A DNA stretch of 64,000 nucleotides from Sinomonas humi (GTDB lineage Bacteria; Actinomycetota; Actinomycetes; Actinomycetales; Micrococcaceae). The notes under the pieces are model-generated. The model was not told the DNA's origin. It ran no database searches and worked only from the letters and a program-made list of their open reading frames with translations. Where the stretch lies: assembly GCF_000802235.1 (NCBI RefSeq), contig NZ_JTDL01000104.1, forward strand, positions 1-64,000, read 5' to 3'. The stretch's first letter is position 1. Each line of letters begins with the position of its first letter. This document shows, piece after piece, positions 16,222 to 23,533 of this stretch. Position numbers and translations under genes: made by a program.

Positions 16222-16872
16222 TCAGCTCTTGCCGAAGCCGCCGCGGAGGAAGTCGCCCAGTGGCTGGTCGAGCCCCTCGAGGGCCGTCGCCTCGCGGCAT
16301 GCAAACGTGAGCGCGCCGCCGAACGCGCTGCGGACGAGCTCGCCGTCGTGCGCCCACCACGCGCCTGCCCGCACCCCGCCTGCAAGCACCTCCCATCGCT
16401 CGGCGCGGAGGCTGCGGCCTTCGGGAAGGTCGATCGTCTCAACGCCGCGCCGGTGCACCTCGGCTGGCGCGGCGGGTGCACTCGGATTGGCCTCGTCGAC
16501 CCGACGGAAGGTTCCCGTCTCCCGCCCGCTGCGCACAAGGCGCTCGACAAGGAGGTACTCGCCGCTCGAAGGCAACGTGTCGGCGCCGTGCCCACACTCC
16601 TCGCGCCAGGCGCCGCTGCGCAGGCCGCCTGGTTCCTGCCCGTATCGGAACCCGCTCCAGGTATCGCCGTTGGGGCTCAACCGCACAAGGGACTCGCACA
16701 TGAACGGTGACCCGACGCCGTCGTCAAAGGCTGTACGAGTGATGAGGAGCGCGCCATCGAAGCAGCGCAAGACGGCGCCCCGCTGCCTTCCGCCAACCCA
16801 GAAGCTCTCCCACCGCTCCCACGCCGACCGCACCCTGCCTCCTCCAGCCCTCCAGGCCACAGCCTCCGACAC
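16222..16872 (-). CDS. Hypothetical protein downstream of the ECF transporter
   Basis: About 216 residues from GTG at 16872; later in-frame GTGs, for example before RSAWERWESFW, are possible starts. The protein has no signal peptide or membrane segment and is rich in Trp, Gly and Arg with alternating beta-like segments (FDGALLITRTAF, GEYLLVERLV, RSLRAERWEVL). It ends GGFGKS just before the terminator. I recognise no family. It is the last gene of the minus-strand ECF/nucleoside hydrolase group and is separated from the ATPase by four 17-18 bp repeats. The plus-strand frame through this region is considered a shadow. Confidence 0.55.
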   Translation of the reverse strand: MSEAVAWRAGGGRVRSAWERWESFWVGGRQRGAVLRCFDGALLITRTAFDDGVGSPFMCESLVRLSPNGDTWSGFRYGQEPGGLRSGAWREECGHGADTLPSSGEYLLVERLVRSGRETGTFRRVDEANPSAPAAPAEVHRRGVETIDLPEGRSLRAERWEVLAGGVRAGAWWAHDGELVRSAFGGALTFACREATALEGLDQPLGDFLRGGFGKS

Positions 16873-16891
16873 TACCGGACGCGCCTATGCC

Positions 16892-16960
16892 GCTCATGCC
16901 TCTTCGACGCTTCGTGCCTCTTCGACGCTCATGCCTCTTCGAAGCTCATGCCTCTTCAAA
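16892..16960. repeat. Four tandem 17-18 bp repeats spanning the 3' end of the ECF ATPase gene
   Basis: Copies at 16892-16908, 16909-16926, 16927-16943 and 16944-16960 share the core GCTCATGCCTCTTCGA. The last copy contains the stop codon and final Glu-Glu-Ala codons of the ATPase gene. On the minus strand each perfect copy reads GAAGAGGCATGAGC, i.e. a purine-rich ribosome-binding-like run followed by overlapping ATG and TGA. Confidence 0.85.
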
Positions 16961-18496
16961 TCGGCCCTTGGCCAAGACGAGGCCGCGGTCAGCCTGCCGA
17001 CGCGCCCACGCAAGGGCGTGTGTCGAGAGGACGACGGCGGCTCCCCCTTCGGCAGCCCGGCGAACCGCCGCTTGGAGCCGGGCGAGCCCGAAGCGGTCGA
17101 GGCCCACGGTCGGTTCATCGAGGAGCAGGACGCGGGGCTGCCGCGCAAGCACCGTTGCGAGGGCGAGGAGCCGCTGCTCCGACATGGAGAGCTCGTAGGG
17201 GTGTGCGTCCGCGTGCCGAACGAGGCCGACGGCGTCGAGCGCTTCGAGCGCCCGGGTGTGCGCCTCGTCTCGCGACGCTCCGAGGAAGCCCCTTCGGTGC
17301 CCCGCGAGTCCGAATGCAACCTCGCGCAGGGCCGTGCGCTCGAACAGCTGGTCCCGCGGTTCTTGGAAAAGAGTGCCGACAGTTGCGGCGACGCGGCCTG
17401 CCGGCTCCGCGAGAATGTCGCGGCCTCCGATCCGGACGCTGCCCCCCTGTGGCCGCAGGAGGCCAGCGAGATGCCTCAGGGACGTCGACTTGCCAGCTCC
17501 GTTCGGGCCGGTGAGAGCCACCACCTCGCCCGGGAGGACAGCGAAGCTCGCCTCATCGAGCACGGGCATGCTGGGTCCGGAGACTTCGCGGTGCCGCCGG
17601 CGCTCGGCGTGATGTGCGTCCGGGTACACGAACGTGACGCGGTCGAGCTCGGCCAGCGGTGTAGGAGCGTCGGCGTCTCCCCCAACGAGCCGGGGCGCTC
17701 GGGGAGTCGCTGCACCCTCGCGCAGCACTCCGGAAGCGGTGAACGCGGCGCTCCCTTCCACCTCGTCCGGCGGCCCTTCCGCGGCCACGGCACCTCCTTC
17801 GAGGAGGAGCCAATGCCCGGCGGCTCGCGCAATCGGGTCATCCGCCGCCGAGAACACGACGACGGCCGCCCCTGCGGTCCGAAGGGTGTCAACGAGCTGT
17901 GACAGGGCAACGAGGCCCTGGGCGTCCAGCGACGCACTCGGCTCGTCGAGCAGGACGACGTCCGGGCGGCCAACGAGCGCGCACGCGATGGCGAGGCGCC
18001 GCTGCTCGCCTCCCGAAAGCCGGCGCGGGTCCCTCAGCAGGAACTCGCCGAGTCCGACGGCGCGCGCCGCCGAATCCACCTGCACGAGCATCTCCGCCCG
18101 GGGCGTGCCGCGCTGCTCGAGCGCGAAGGCCAGTTCCTCCCCCACCGTCGCGGCCGCTCCCGTGAGAAGGTCTGCGGCGCGCTGCGGCACGTAGGCCACA
18201 TGCTGGCCCCACGCGCCAAGCCGCAACCGGGGATCATCGGGCAAGCCGCGGAAGTCGAGCCGTTCCGCGGTGCCGCTCCGACCCAGCTGAAGGGTGCCGT
18301 CGAGCCTGCCATGCCCGCCAGCGATGGCCCAACCGGCGAGAACCTTCGCGAGTGTCGACTTGCCGCTGCCCGAGGCACCAAGGACAGCTGTGAGCGAGCC
18401 GGGGACGAGCTCAAGGCGCACGTTCCGCAGGAGGGGCTCGCAGCCGTCGTCGTACGCGAAGCTGCGGACGTGAGCCCCCAATGCAAGAGAACTCAT
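16946..18496 (-). CDS. ECF transporter ATPase, two fused ABC cassettes (A1-A2)
   Basis: 516 residues with two ATP-binding cassettes in one chain, powering an energy-coupling-factor vitamin/nutrient importer. The first cassette has Walker A GASGSGKST (40-48), signature LSGGEQRRLAI and Walker B VVLLDEPSASLD. The second has GPNGAGKST, but its signature is LSMSEQRLLAL instead of LSGGQ, followed by normal VLLLDEPTVGLD. The ATG overlaps the ecfT stop (ATGA), so the two are coupled. A much longer open frame to 19201 is an artefact running through ecfT in another frame. Confidence 0.9.
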   Translation of the reverse strand: MSSLALGAHVRSFAYDDGCEPLLRNVRLELVPGSLTAVLGASGSGKSTLAKVLAGWAIAGGHGRLDGTLQLGRSGTAERLDFRGLPDDPRLRLGAWGQHVAYVPQRAADLLTGAAATVGEELAFALEQRGTPRAEMLVQVDSAARAVGLGEFLLRDPRRLSGGEQRRLAIACALVGRPDVVLLDEPSASLDAQGLVALSQLVDTLRTAGAAVVVFSAADDPIARAAGHWLLLEGGAVAAEGPPDEVEGSAAFTASGVLREGAATPRAPRLVGGDADAPTPLAELDRVTFVYPDAHHAERRRHREVSGPSMPVLDEASFAVLPGEVVALTGPNGAGKSTSLRHLAGLLRPQGGSVRIGGRDILAEPAGRVAATVGTLFQEPRDQLFERTALREVAFGLAGHRRGFLGASRDEAHTRALEALDAVGLVRHADAHPYELSMSEQRLLALATVLARQPRVLLLDEPTVGLDRFGLARLQAAVRRAAEGGAAVVLSTHALAWARRQADRGLVLAKGRFEEA

Positions 18497-19311
18497 CGCC
18501 TCGCTCCCGTCAGGACGCCGACGACGGCGGGAATGACGACGGACGCCACAACGCCGGCGCACACGACAGCCAGAGCCCAACGAACGACCCGCTGGGTGCG
18601 CGAGTCTGGCTCGTCCAGGTAGGAGGTGCGCCGGCCGGGAAGGGAGTATCCCCTGGCCTCGAGAGCGGCGCCGCGCTCCCCCGCCTCGTCGACGAGTTGG
18701 AGGACAAGGGGCACGACCTGCAGCCGCGCGGCAAGCACCCGCCCCGCGGGCCCGCTTCGCACAATGAGACCGCGTGCCTCCTGGGCTTCTCGGATGCGCT
18801 GAAGCCGCTCGGCCACCGTCGCCGCGAGTCCGAGCGCGGACGCCAGAACGTAGCCGAGCTGCGCTGGCGCGCCCCTGCGCACGAGGGCGGCACGCAGGGT
18901 GGGAACGCTGACCCACAGCGAGAAGGCCAGCATGACGACGACGAGCGACGCGGTACGGAGGACGAAGGCTCCCGCGTAGGCGAGCCCCTCCGACGTCACT
19001 CGTGCGGGACCGATCTCGAGGAGCACGGTTCGGCCTTCCGGGAAGAACAGCCCATGGATCACGAGCGCCCAGAGGGCGAACGGGACGACGACGACCGAGG
19101 CCGCCGCGACCACCCGCCGCAGGATTCCGGCCTTCGCCGCGGCCACGAGAGACGCAGCGAGTGCACCGGCCCAAACGACCCACGAGGCCCACGCAAGGCA
19201 CGCGACCACTGCGGAGCCGGCGAAGGCCAGGCCCGTGAGGGGGTTCAAACGGCCTGTTCCGCCGCTCTCGCCGAATGCGAGGCCTGCCGGGCCGGTTTCA
19301 GGGCGGCTCAA
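18493..19311 (-). CDS. ecfT: ECF transporter transmembrane component EcfT
   Basis: About 272 residues, five or so hydrophobic segments, CbiQ/EcfT family. The two short coupling motifs with Ala-Arg-Gly are visible (QEARGL and LEARGY); in known EcfT proteins these insert into the ATPases. The start is uncertain: TTG at 19311, 13 bases after the S-component stop, is chosen; TTG at 19248 or an upstream GTG inside the S gene are alternatives. It ends in a 4-base overlap with the ATPase gene. Confidence 0.85.
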   Translation of the reverse strand: MSRPETGPAGLAFGESGGTGRLNPLTGLAFAGSAVVACLAWASWVVWAGALAASLVAAAKAGILRRVVAAASVVVVPFALWALVIHGLFFPEGRTVLLEIGPARVTSEGLAYAGAFVLRTASLVVVMLAFSLWVSVPTLRAALVRRGAPAQLGYVLASALGLAATVAERLQRIREAQEARGLIVRSGPAGRVLAARLQVVPLVLQLVDEAGERGAALEARGYSLPGRRTSYLDEPDSRTQRVVRWALAVVCAGVVASVVIPAVVGVLTGARR

Positions 19312-19324
19312 GTCATGCGGCCGG

Positions 19325-20164
19325 TCATGCAGCCGTCGCAGCCTCACCGTCGGCGCGTTGGCCGGTGGCGTGCTTTGCTCCCGCCAGGACACGGTGACGC
19401 CGCACGAACTCGAAGCGCTGGGTGCTCCGGCGTGGCAGGGCATACGCCAGCGCGGCCGCCACGGAGAACGTGACGAGCTTGTCGGGGAGATCGGAAGTGA
19501 AGGCACCCGTTGTGACGGATTGGACGAGGTTCTGCCCTGCCGCACGGAAGAGTGCAATGACGGCACCCGTGGCGCCCGTGGCGGTGCCGCCGAAGACGAT
19601 GACGGCGATAGGGGCCGCGATGGCCGCTGCGACAAAGCCTGTGACGAGACCCGCTACCGGCACGAGGTAGAAGCGCCGAACGACGCCGAGCCGGGCCGCG
19701 AGGCCTGCCAGAGCACCGATCGCCGCCGCTCCCGCAGCAAACGGGAGCACGGTGGGGTTGAAGAATGACCAGACGAGCGTGCTCAGCAGGCCGGTCGCGG
19801 CGCCCGCGGCGGAGCCTGCGAGGAACCCGACGAGCACGGTGCCGATCGAGTCGAGGTAGATCGGGATGAGGGTGCTGCCGACGAACTGGCCGAGGACGAT
19901 GTTGAGCACGAGTGCGACGGGGATGAGCGCAAGCGTCGTCGTCGGAAGGGACGGGAGGATGCCGGCGAAGAGCAGCACCATGGCGATGCCGAAGCCGGTC
20001 AGCGCGACGAGGGCGCCAGCCGCCGTCGGGCCGTTGGCGACGTCGGCCGGCTGGGACACGACAAGGAAGGCGTAGGTCGCGGCGACGGCCACGGCGCCGA
20101 GGACGGTGAGCGTAGTCCTCAGGGGCGAGCGGCGCGGCGCCTCGACCGTCAGGGGATGCGACAT
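19325..20164 (-). CDS. ECF transporter substrate-binding (S) component, specificity unknown
   Basis: 279 residues with six or more hydrophobic helices, including stretches such as GIAMVLLFAGILPSLP and LVLNIVLGQFVGSTLIPIYLDSIG. The latter resembles the conserved Y-x-D-x-IGT region of S components. It is longer than small S proteins such as RibU or BioY because of N- and C-terminal extensions. It lies between a nucleoside hydrolase gene (82 bases upstream) and ecfT, so a nucleoside, nucleobase or ribose-derived ligand is the best guess from context only. Confidence 0.82.
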   Translation of the reverse strand: MSHPLTVEAPRRSPLRTTLTVLGAVAVAATYAFLVVSQPADVANGPTAAGALVALTGFGIAMVLLFAGILPSLPTTTLALIPVALVLNIVLGQFVGSTLIPIYLDSIGTVLVGFLAGSAAGAATGLLSTLVWSFFNPTVLPFAAGAAAIGALAGLAARLGVVRRFYLVPVAGLVTGFVAAAIAAPIAVIVFGGTATGATGAVIALFRAAGQNLVQSVTTGAFTSDLPDKLVTFSVAAALAYALPRRSTQRFEFVRRHRVLAGAKHATGQRADGEAATAA

Positions 20165-20227
20165 GGGGGCGCTGTCCTTCGGTTAGGAGTTGCTGGATGT
20201 TTGATTCGCCTATGTCACCTCGGCGAC

Positions 20228-20241
20228 CCCGTATGCACGGG
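20228..20241 (-). promoter_or_regulatory. Small hairpin in the 82-bp gap before the S component
   Basis: CCCGT, loop ATGC, ACGGG, without a T-tract, in the spacer between the nucleoside hydrolase and the transporter genes. It may modulate readthrough or mRNA stability. The spacer is too short for the large vitamin riboswitch classes. Confidence 0.3.
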
Positions 20242-20246
20242 AACCC

Positions 20247-21320
20247 TCAAAAGTCTAGCCCAGCCGCGAGCCCACCAACGGCCGCCACGAGTTCCTTGAA
20301 GGCCTCGTCCGGCTGATTGCTCCACACGATCCGCGCGTTCGGTGCCTCGCCCCACAGGCCCCGGTAGTCGGCGATAGTCGTGCCGAGGAGCCGAGGGGCA
20401 CTTGTTTCGACGTGCACCGTGGCGGTTCGCGTCGAGAAATTGGCCGTCCCGGCCGCGACGCTCGCTGCGAAGTAGTCATGGACGTGGGCCACGTAGCCCT
20501 GGTCGTAGTCGCGATGGAACTCGAAATAGAAGCGGAGCATGTCGCTCAGGTGCCGGACGAGCGGATTCGACGCTTGGCTTCGCAGCCCCGGCGCATGGTC
20601 CGGATCCACCAGCTCGGGTTTCGCACATCCGGCAGCGCGCGCAAGCGCCGCAACATGCTCTGGTCGCATCTCGATGCGTTCCGTCGTCTCAAGAGCACAC
20701 ACGATCGGCAGCCGCTCCTCCGGCTGCCCCGCGAACGCCCGGAACACCTCGGCGGCGGCTTCCGGGTCCACGTGCGTGTTCCACTCGGCCGTCGGCGTCG
20801 TGTTCCCTTGGTAGTAGTACGCCCCGCCCATGATCACGACGCCGCGCAGGAGCTCGGGGAGACGAGGCTCGGCCCGGAGGGCGAGGGCGAAGTTCGTCAG
20901 TGGCGCAGTCAGGAGCGCGGTGAGCTCCCCTGGGCGGGCGCGAGCCGCTTCGACCCAGAGCTCGACGGCGTCCCGTCGCTCGATGCCGCGTCTTGACACC
21001 GGGAGTTCCGCGTAGCCGATGCCTTGGGGACCGTGCGTTTCAGGGGTCGTCACGAGAGGGATGCCGAGAGGAGCCTGGGCGCCGACGGCGACTGGAACGT
21101 CGGATCGCCCGCAGAGGTCGAGAAGCGCGAGATTGTTCCGCGCCACCTGCTCGGCGTCGACGTTGCCCGGGGTGCTCGTGACAGCGACGAGTTCGACGTG
21201 TGGCTGGCTGCACAGATAGACGAGCGCGAGCGCGTCGTCGATGCCCGTGTCGCAGTCCATGAGAATGGACACGGGTTCCCGACGCGCCTCGTGCATTACG
21301 GGGCGGGCTGCGTCATGCAT
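20247..21320 (-). CDS. Nucleoside hydrolase (inosine-uridine preferring type)
   Basis: 357 residues. It hydrolyses the N-glycosidic bond of ribonucleosides to base and ribose. The diagnostic calcium-binding N-terminal cluster DCDTGIDD is at residues 22-29. VVIMGGAYYYQGNTTPTAEWNTHVDPEAA is the second family block, with the Asn/Asp ribose ligands. The start may be GTG within EPVSIL (residue 18) or ATG at residue 9 instead of the first ATG. It lies 24 bases after the aldo/keto reductase gene and upstream of the ECF genes, on the same strand. Confidence 0.9.
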   Translation of the reverse strand: MHDAARPVMHEARREPVSILMDCDTGIDDALALVYLCSQPHVELVAVTSTPGNVDAEQVARNNLALLDLCGRSDVPVAVGAQAPLGIPLVTTPETHGPQGIGYAELPVSRRGIERRDAVELWVEAARARPGELTALLTAPLTNFALALRAEPRLPELLRGVVIMGGAYYYQGNTTPTAEWNTHVDPEAAAEVFRAFAGQPEERLPIVCALETTERIEMRPEHVAALARAAGCAKPELVDPDHAPGLRSQASNPLVRHLSDMLRFYFEFHRDYDQGYVAHVHDYFAASVAAGTANFSTRTATVHVETSAPRLLGTTIADYRGLWGEAPNARIVWSNQPDEAFKELVAAVGGLAAGLDF

Positions 21321-21344
21321 TGCCGTGCTTGAGTGCGTGTGCGC

Positions 21345-22322
21345 TCAGAAGAGCGCGACCTTCGGCGTGCGCGGGAAGATCTCGTCGAGCTCGGCAAGGT
21401 CTTCTGGGCTAGGCTGCCACGACGCCGCCTCCGCGTTCTCGCGGATCTGTTCTGGCCTCGTCGCTCCCGCGATGACACTGGCCACGGACGGCTGCGCAGC
21501 GAGCCACGAGAACGCGACCTGGAGTTCGGTCAGGCCGCGCTCTTCCGCGAAGGCGGAGAACCTGTCGAGCTGGTCCCAGTCCGCGTCGTGAACGAGGTTG
21601 GTGCGGGTGTGGGAGAGCCGTGAGCCCTCGGGCGCGACGCCGCGCGAGTACTTGCCCGTGAGGAGCCCGTTGGCAAGCGGGAAGTACGGAAGCACTCCCA
21701 GGCCGTAGGCCTCAGCCGCCTGCGTCACCTCGAGTTCGGCTCGCCGGTCCAGAAGATTGTAGTGGTTCTGGCTCGAGATGAAGGGGGTGTAGCCACCGAT
21801 CCGCGCCGTGAACTCTGCCTCTGCCACCTGCCAGCCAGTCCGGTTGGAGTGCCCGATGTAGCGGACCTTCCCCTCACGGACGAGGTCGTCGAGCGCGGAA
21901 AGGGTCTCCTCGATGGGAGTCTCCGGGTCCGGCGTATGGAACTGGTACAGGTCGATCCAGTCGGTGTCGAGCCGGCGCAGGGACGCCTCGATCGCCTGCT
22001 TGATGTAGCGGCGCGAACCACGTGCCCCGAAGTCCTTGCCGTTCGCCCCGTGCATGTCCATGCCGAACTTCGTGGCAACCACGACGTCCTCGCGCTGGCC
22101 CTTGAGCGCCCGGCCGAGCATCTCCTCGCTCAGCCCTGGCGTCTTGCCGTACACATCGGCAACGTCGAACAGGGTGATCCCCGCGTCGATGGCTGCGTGG
22201 ACGACCGCGTCGGTGCCCTCCTGCGTCTCGGTGGGAGTGTTGGCACGGCCCAGATTGTTGCAACCCAAGCCGACGGTGGACACGGTGAGGCCCGAACGGC
22301 CCAAACGGCGGTAGTCAGTCAT
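21345..22322 (-). CDS. Aldo/keto reductase
   Basis: 325 residues, (beta/alpha)8 NADPH-dependent oxidoreductase of the AKR superfamily, similar to YghZ/IolS types. The catalytic tetrad is readable: Asp in FDVADVYG, Tyr in the same segment, Lys in VATKFG and His in YQFHTPD. The C-terminal cofactor loop SVIAGATRPEQIRENAEA is typical. The substrate is unknown. TAGGCT lies exactly 6 bases before the ATG (leaderless). Probably heads the nucleoside hydrolase/ECF operon. Confidence 0.92.
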   Translation of the reverse strand: MTDYRRLGRSGLTVSTVGLGCNNLGRANTPTETQEGTDAVVHAAIDAGITLFDVADVYGKTPGLSEEMLGRALKGQREDVVVATKFGMDMHGANGKDFGARGSRRYIKQAIEASLRRLDTDWIDLYQFHTPDPETPIEETLSALDDLVREGKVRYIGHSNRTGWQVAEAEFTARIGGYTPFISSQNHYNLLDRRAELEVTQAAEAYGLGVLPYFPLANGLLTGKYSRGVAPEGSRLSHTRTNLVHDADWDQLDRFSAFAEERGLTELQVAFSWLAAQPSVASVIAGATRPEQIRENAEAASWQPSPEDLAELDEIFPRTPKVALF

Positions 22323-22328
22323 AGCGCC

Positions 22329-22334
22329 AGCCTA
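22329..22334 (-). promoter_or_regulatory. -10 box TAGGCT of a leaderless promoter
   Basis: On the minus strand TAGGCT is followed by six bases and then the ATG of the aldo/keto reductase gene; there is no ribosome-binding site. Confidence 0.55.
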
Positions 22335-22382
22335 CTCGCGCCCCCTGACAGGACTGCCAGCCGGGCGAAGGGCCGTATGGAG

Positions 22383-22940
22383 CTAGAGCGAGAAGCTGCG
22401 GATTCCGGTAGGAGCGTGCCTGAGCTTGAAGTCCTCGGGCGCATCGGCTCTCGCAACAGCGATCGAGAGCTTGGTGAAGTCACTCGTGTTCTCGCGCAGG
22501 CACGTCTTGATGGCAGTCACGGCCTTGGCCGCGTCGACCGTCCGCATGAAGATCGTCAGGCGCCCTGCCCCGATGGAGCTCTCTTCGACCGTCCCGAGTC
22601 CCCGCCACGCGAGGTGCCCCGTGAGCGCGCGCACGGCCTGCTGCTCAAGGAAGCGGTCCCGCTCGGTTCCCGCTTGGCTCTTCAGGGCGAACTGGGCCGC
22701 GACCCGATCCTGATCCGCCTCCGGGACCTCCGCGAAGCCGTCTTCCTCGCATTGGGAGGCGAAGGCGTCGAGAAGACCCTCGGCGGCGGCAGCGTCGACG
22801 TCGTTCGTCTCCTTGGTTGTCGAGACATGACCCACGACGCCGTGGTTCACGACGAACTGGGCCGCCTCGTCGTCGTACCACGCCTCCCGGAATTCGAGCG
22901 TGGCGTCGTCCCGTCTGCGGTAGACACGCAGGAAACTCAT
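22383..22940 (-). CDS. Conserved hypothetical protein in the dxs operon
   Basis: 185 residues from [12 protein letters not shown]. Mixed alpha/beta, no membrane segment. Early sequence EFREAWYDDEAAQFVVNHGVVGH and late DFKLRHAPTGIRSFSL. I recognise no family. Its ATG overlaps the stop of the DUF402 gene (ATGA) and AAAGGA lies upstream, so it is the third gene of the dxs-DUF402 unit. An upstream in-frame ATG at 23033 gives an Arg-rich extension overlapping DUF402 and is not used. Confidence 0.75.
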   Translation of the reverse strand: MSFLRVYRRRDDATLEFREAWYDDEAAQFVVNHGVVGHVSTTKETNDVDAAAAEGLLDAFASQCEEDGFAEVPEADQDRVAAQFALKSQAGTERDRFLEQQAVRALTGHLAWRGLGTVEESSIGAGRLTIFMRTVDAAKAVTAIKTCLRENTSDFTKLSIAVARADAPEDFKLRHAPTGIRSFSL

Positions 22941-23533
22941 GTGAAGTCCTTTCTTCCCTGGGCGAGCCATGCGTCGGCGACGCCGCTGAACGGTCCCACA
23001 CGATCGCGCACGCGCTCGACGAGCCGTGCGCACTCGGCCCTCACTGCCCGCACGAGCTCGTCCGGATAGGCCATGCTCGCGCGGTGCTCCTCGAACTCGT
23101 CCTCGTCGTCGACGAAAACCCCCCGCCCCGCGGCGCGGATGACGTCGAGATCCATATCGATCATGTGGAATTCGACCGTGCCGTCAGGGTCCTGCCTGAT
23201 ACGCCGCCACGAGAGGTCCCACGCGAGATCGACATAGACGCGGAATTCGCCGGGGTTGGCCTCATCGTAGAACGTAGCGGCGTAGTCGCCGTCTCGGGGC
23301 ACGAGCAGCACAGCGTCGGTGAGCGTATAGAGCGCCATGCCGGGGCGCGAGATGAATTCTCCCCGCCCCTGATAGGTCCACCAACCGTGTTCGTCCTCGC
23401 CAAGGTGGACCCCCGGGACCACCCAATGCACCGAGCCGTCCCACTTGCGGTTGCGGGCGACGACGAGATCGCCCGGGCGCGGGAAGTCGGCAGGGCTGTG
23501 GTCCGCGAAGGGCACGCCGGAGCCGCGGATCAC
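22937..23533 (-). CDS. DUF402 domain-containing protein
   Basis: 198 residues. The DUF402 (FomD/Ntdp-like) fold is recognisable from the block with [17 protein letters not shown] and [11 protein letters not shown], with acidic metal-binding residues. Members of this fold include nucleoside tri/diphosphatases and a phosphonate hydrolase, so nucleotide hydrolysis is a possible role. Starts at GTG overlapping the dxs stop by 4 bases (GTGA) and ends overlapping the next start by 4 bases (ATGA). Confidence 0.85.
   Translation of the reverse strand: MIRGSGVPFADHSPADFPRPGDLVVARNRKWDGSVHWVVPGVHLGEDEHGWWTYQGRGEFISRPGMALYTLTDAVLLVPRDGDYAATFYDEANPGEFRVYVDLAWDLSWRRIRQDPDGTVEFHMIDMDLDVIRAAGRGVFVDDEDEFEEHRASMAYPDELVRAVRAECARLVERVRDRVGPFSGVADAWLAQGRKDFT

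Noticed and set aside
16016-17902. 628-codon open frame on the plus strand, and a 226-codon frame at 16030-16710
   Set aside because: They cross the terminator and run antisense to the ECF ATPase and the 16222 gene; no domain, no ribosome-binding site.
16946-19201. 751-codon frame for the ECF ATPase
   Set aside because: The first 235 residues are Arg/Gly/Ala-rich and antiparallel to sense in ecfT; the ATG overlapping the ecfT stop is used.
20165-20246. Vitamin riboswitch before the ECF S component
   Set aside because: The gap is 82 bases and has only a short hairpin; no thiamin, FMN, cobalamin or other consensus core could be matched.
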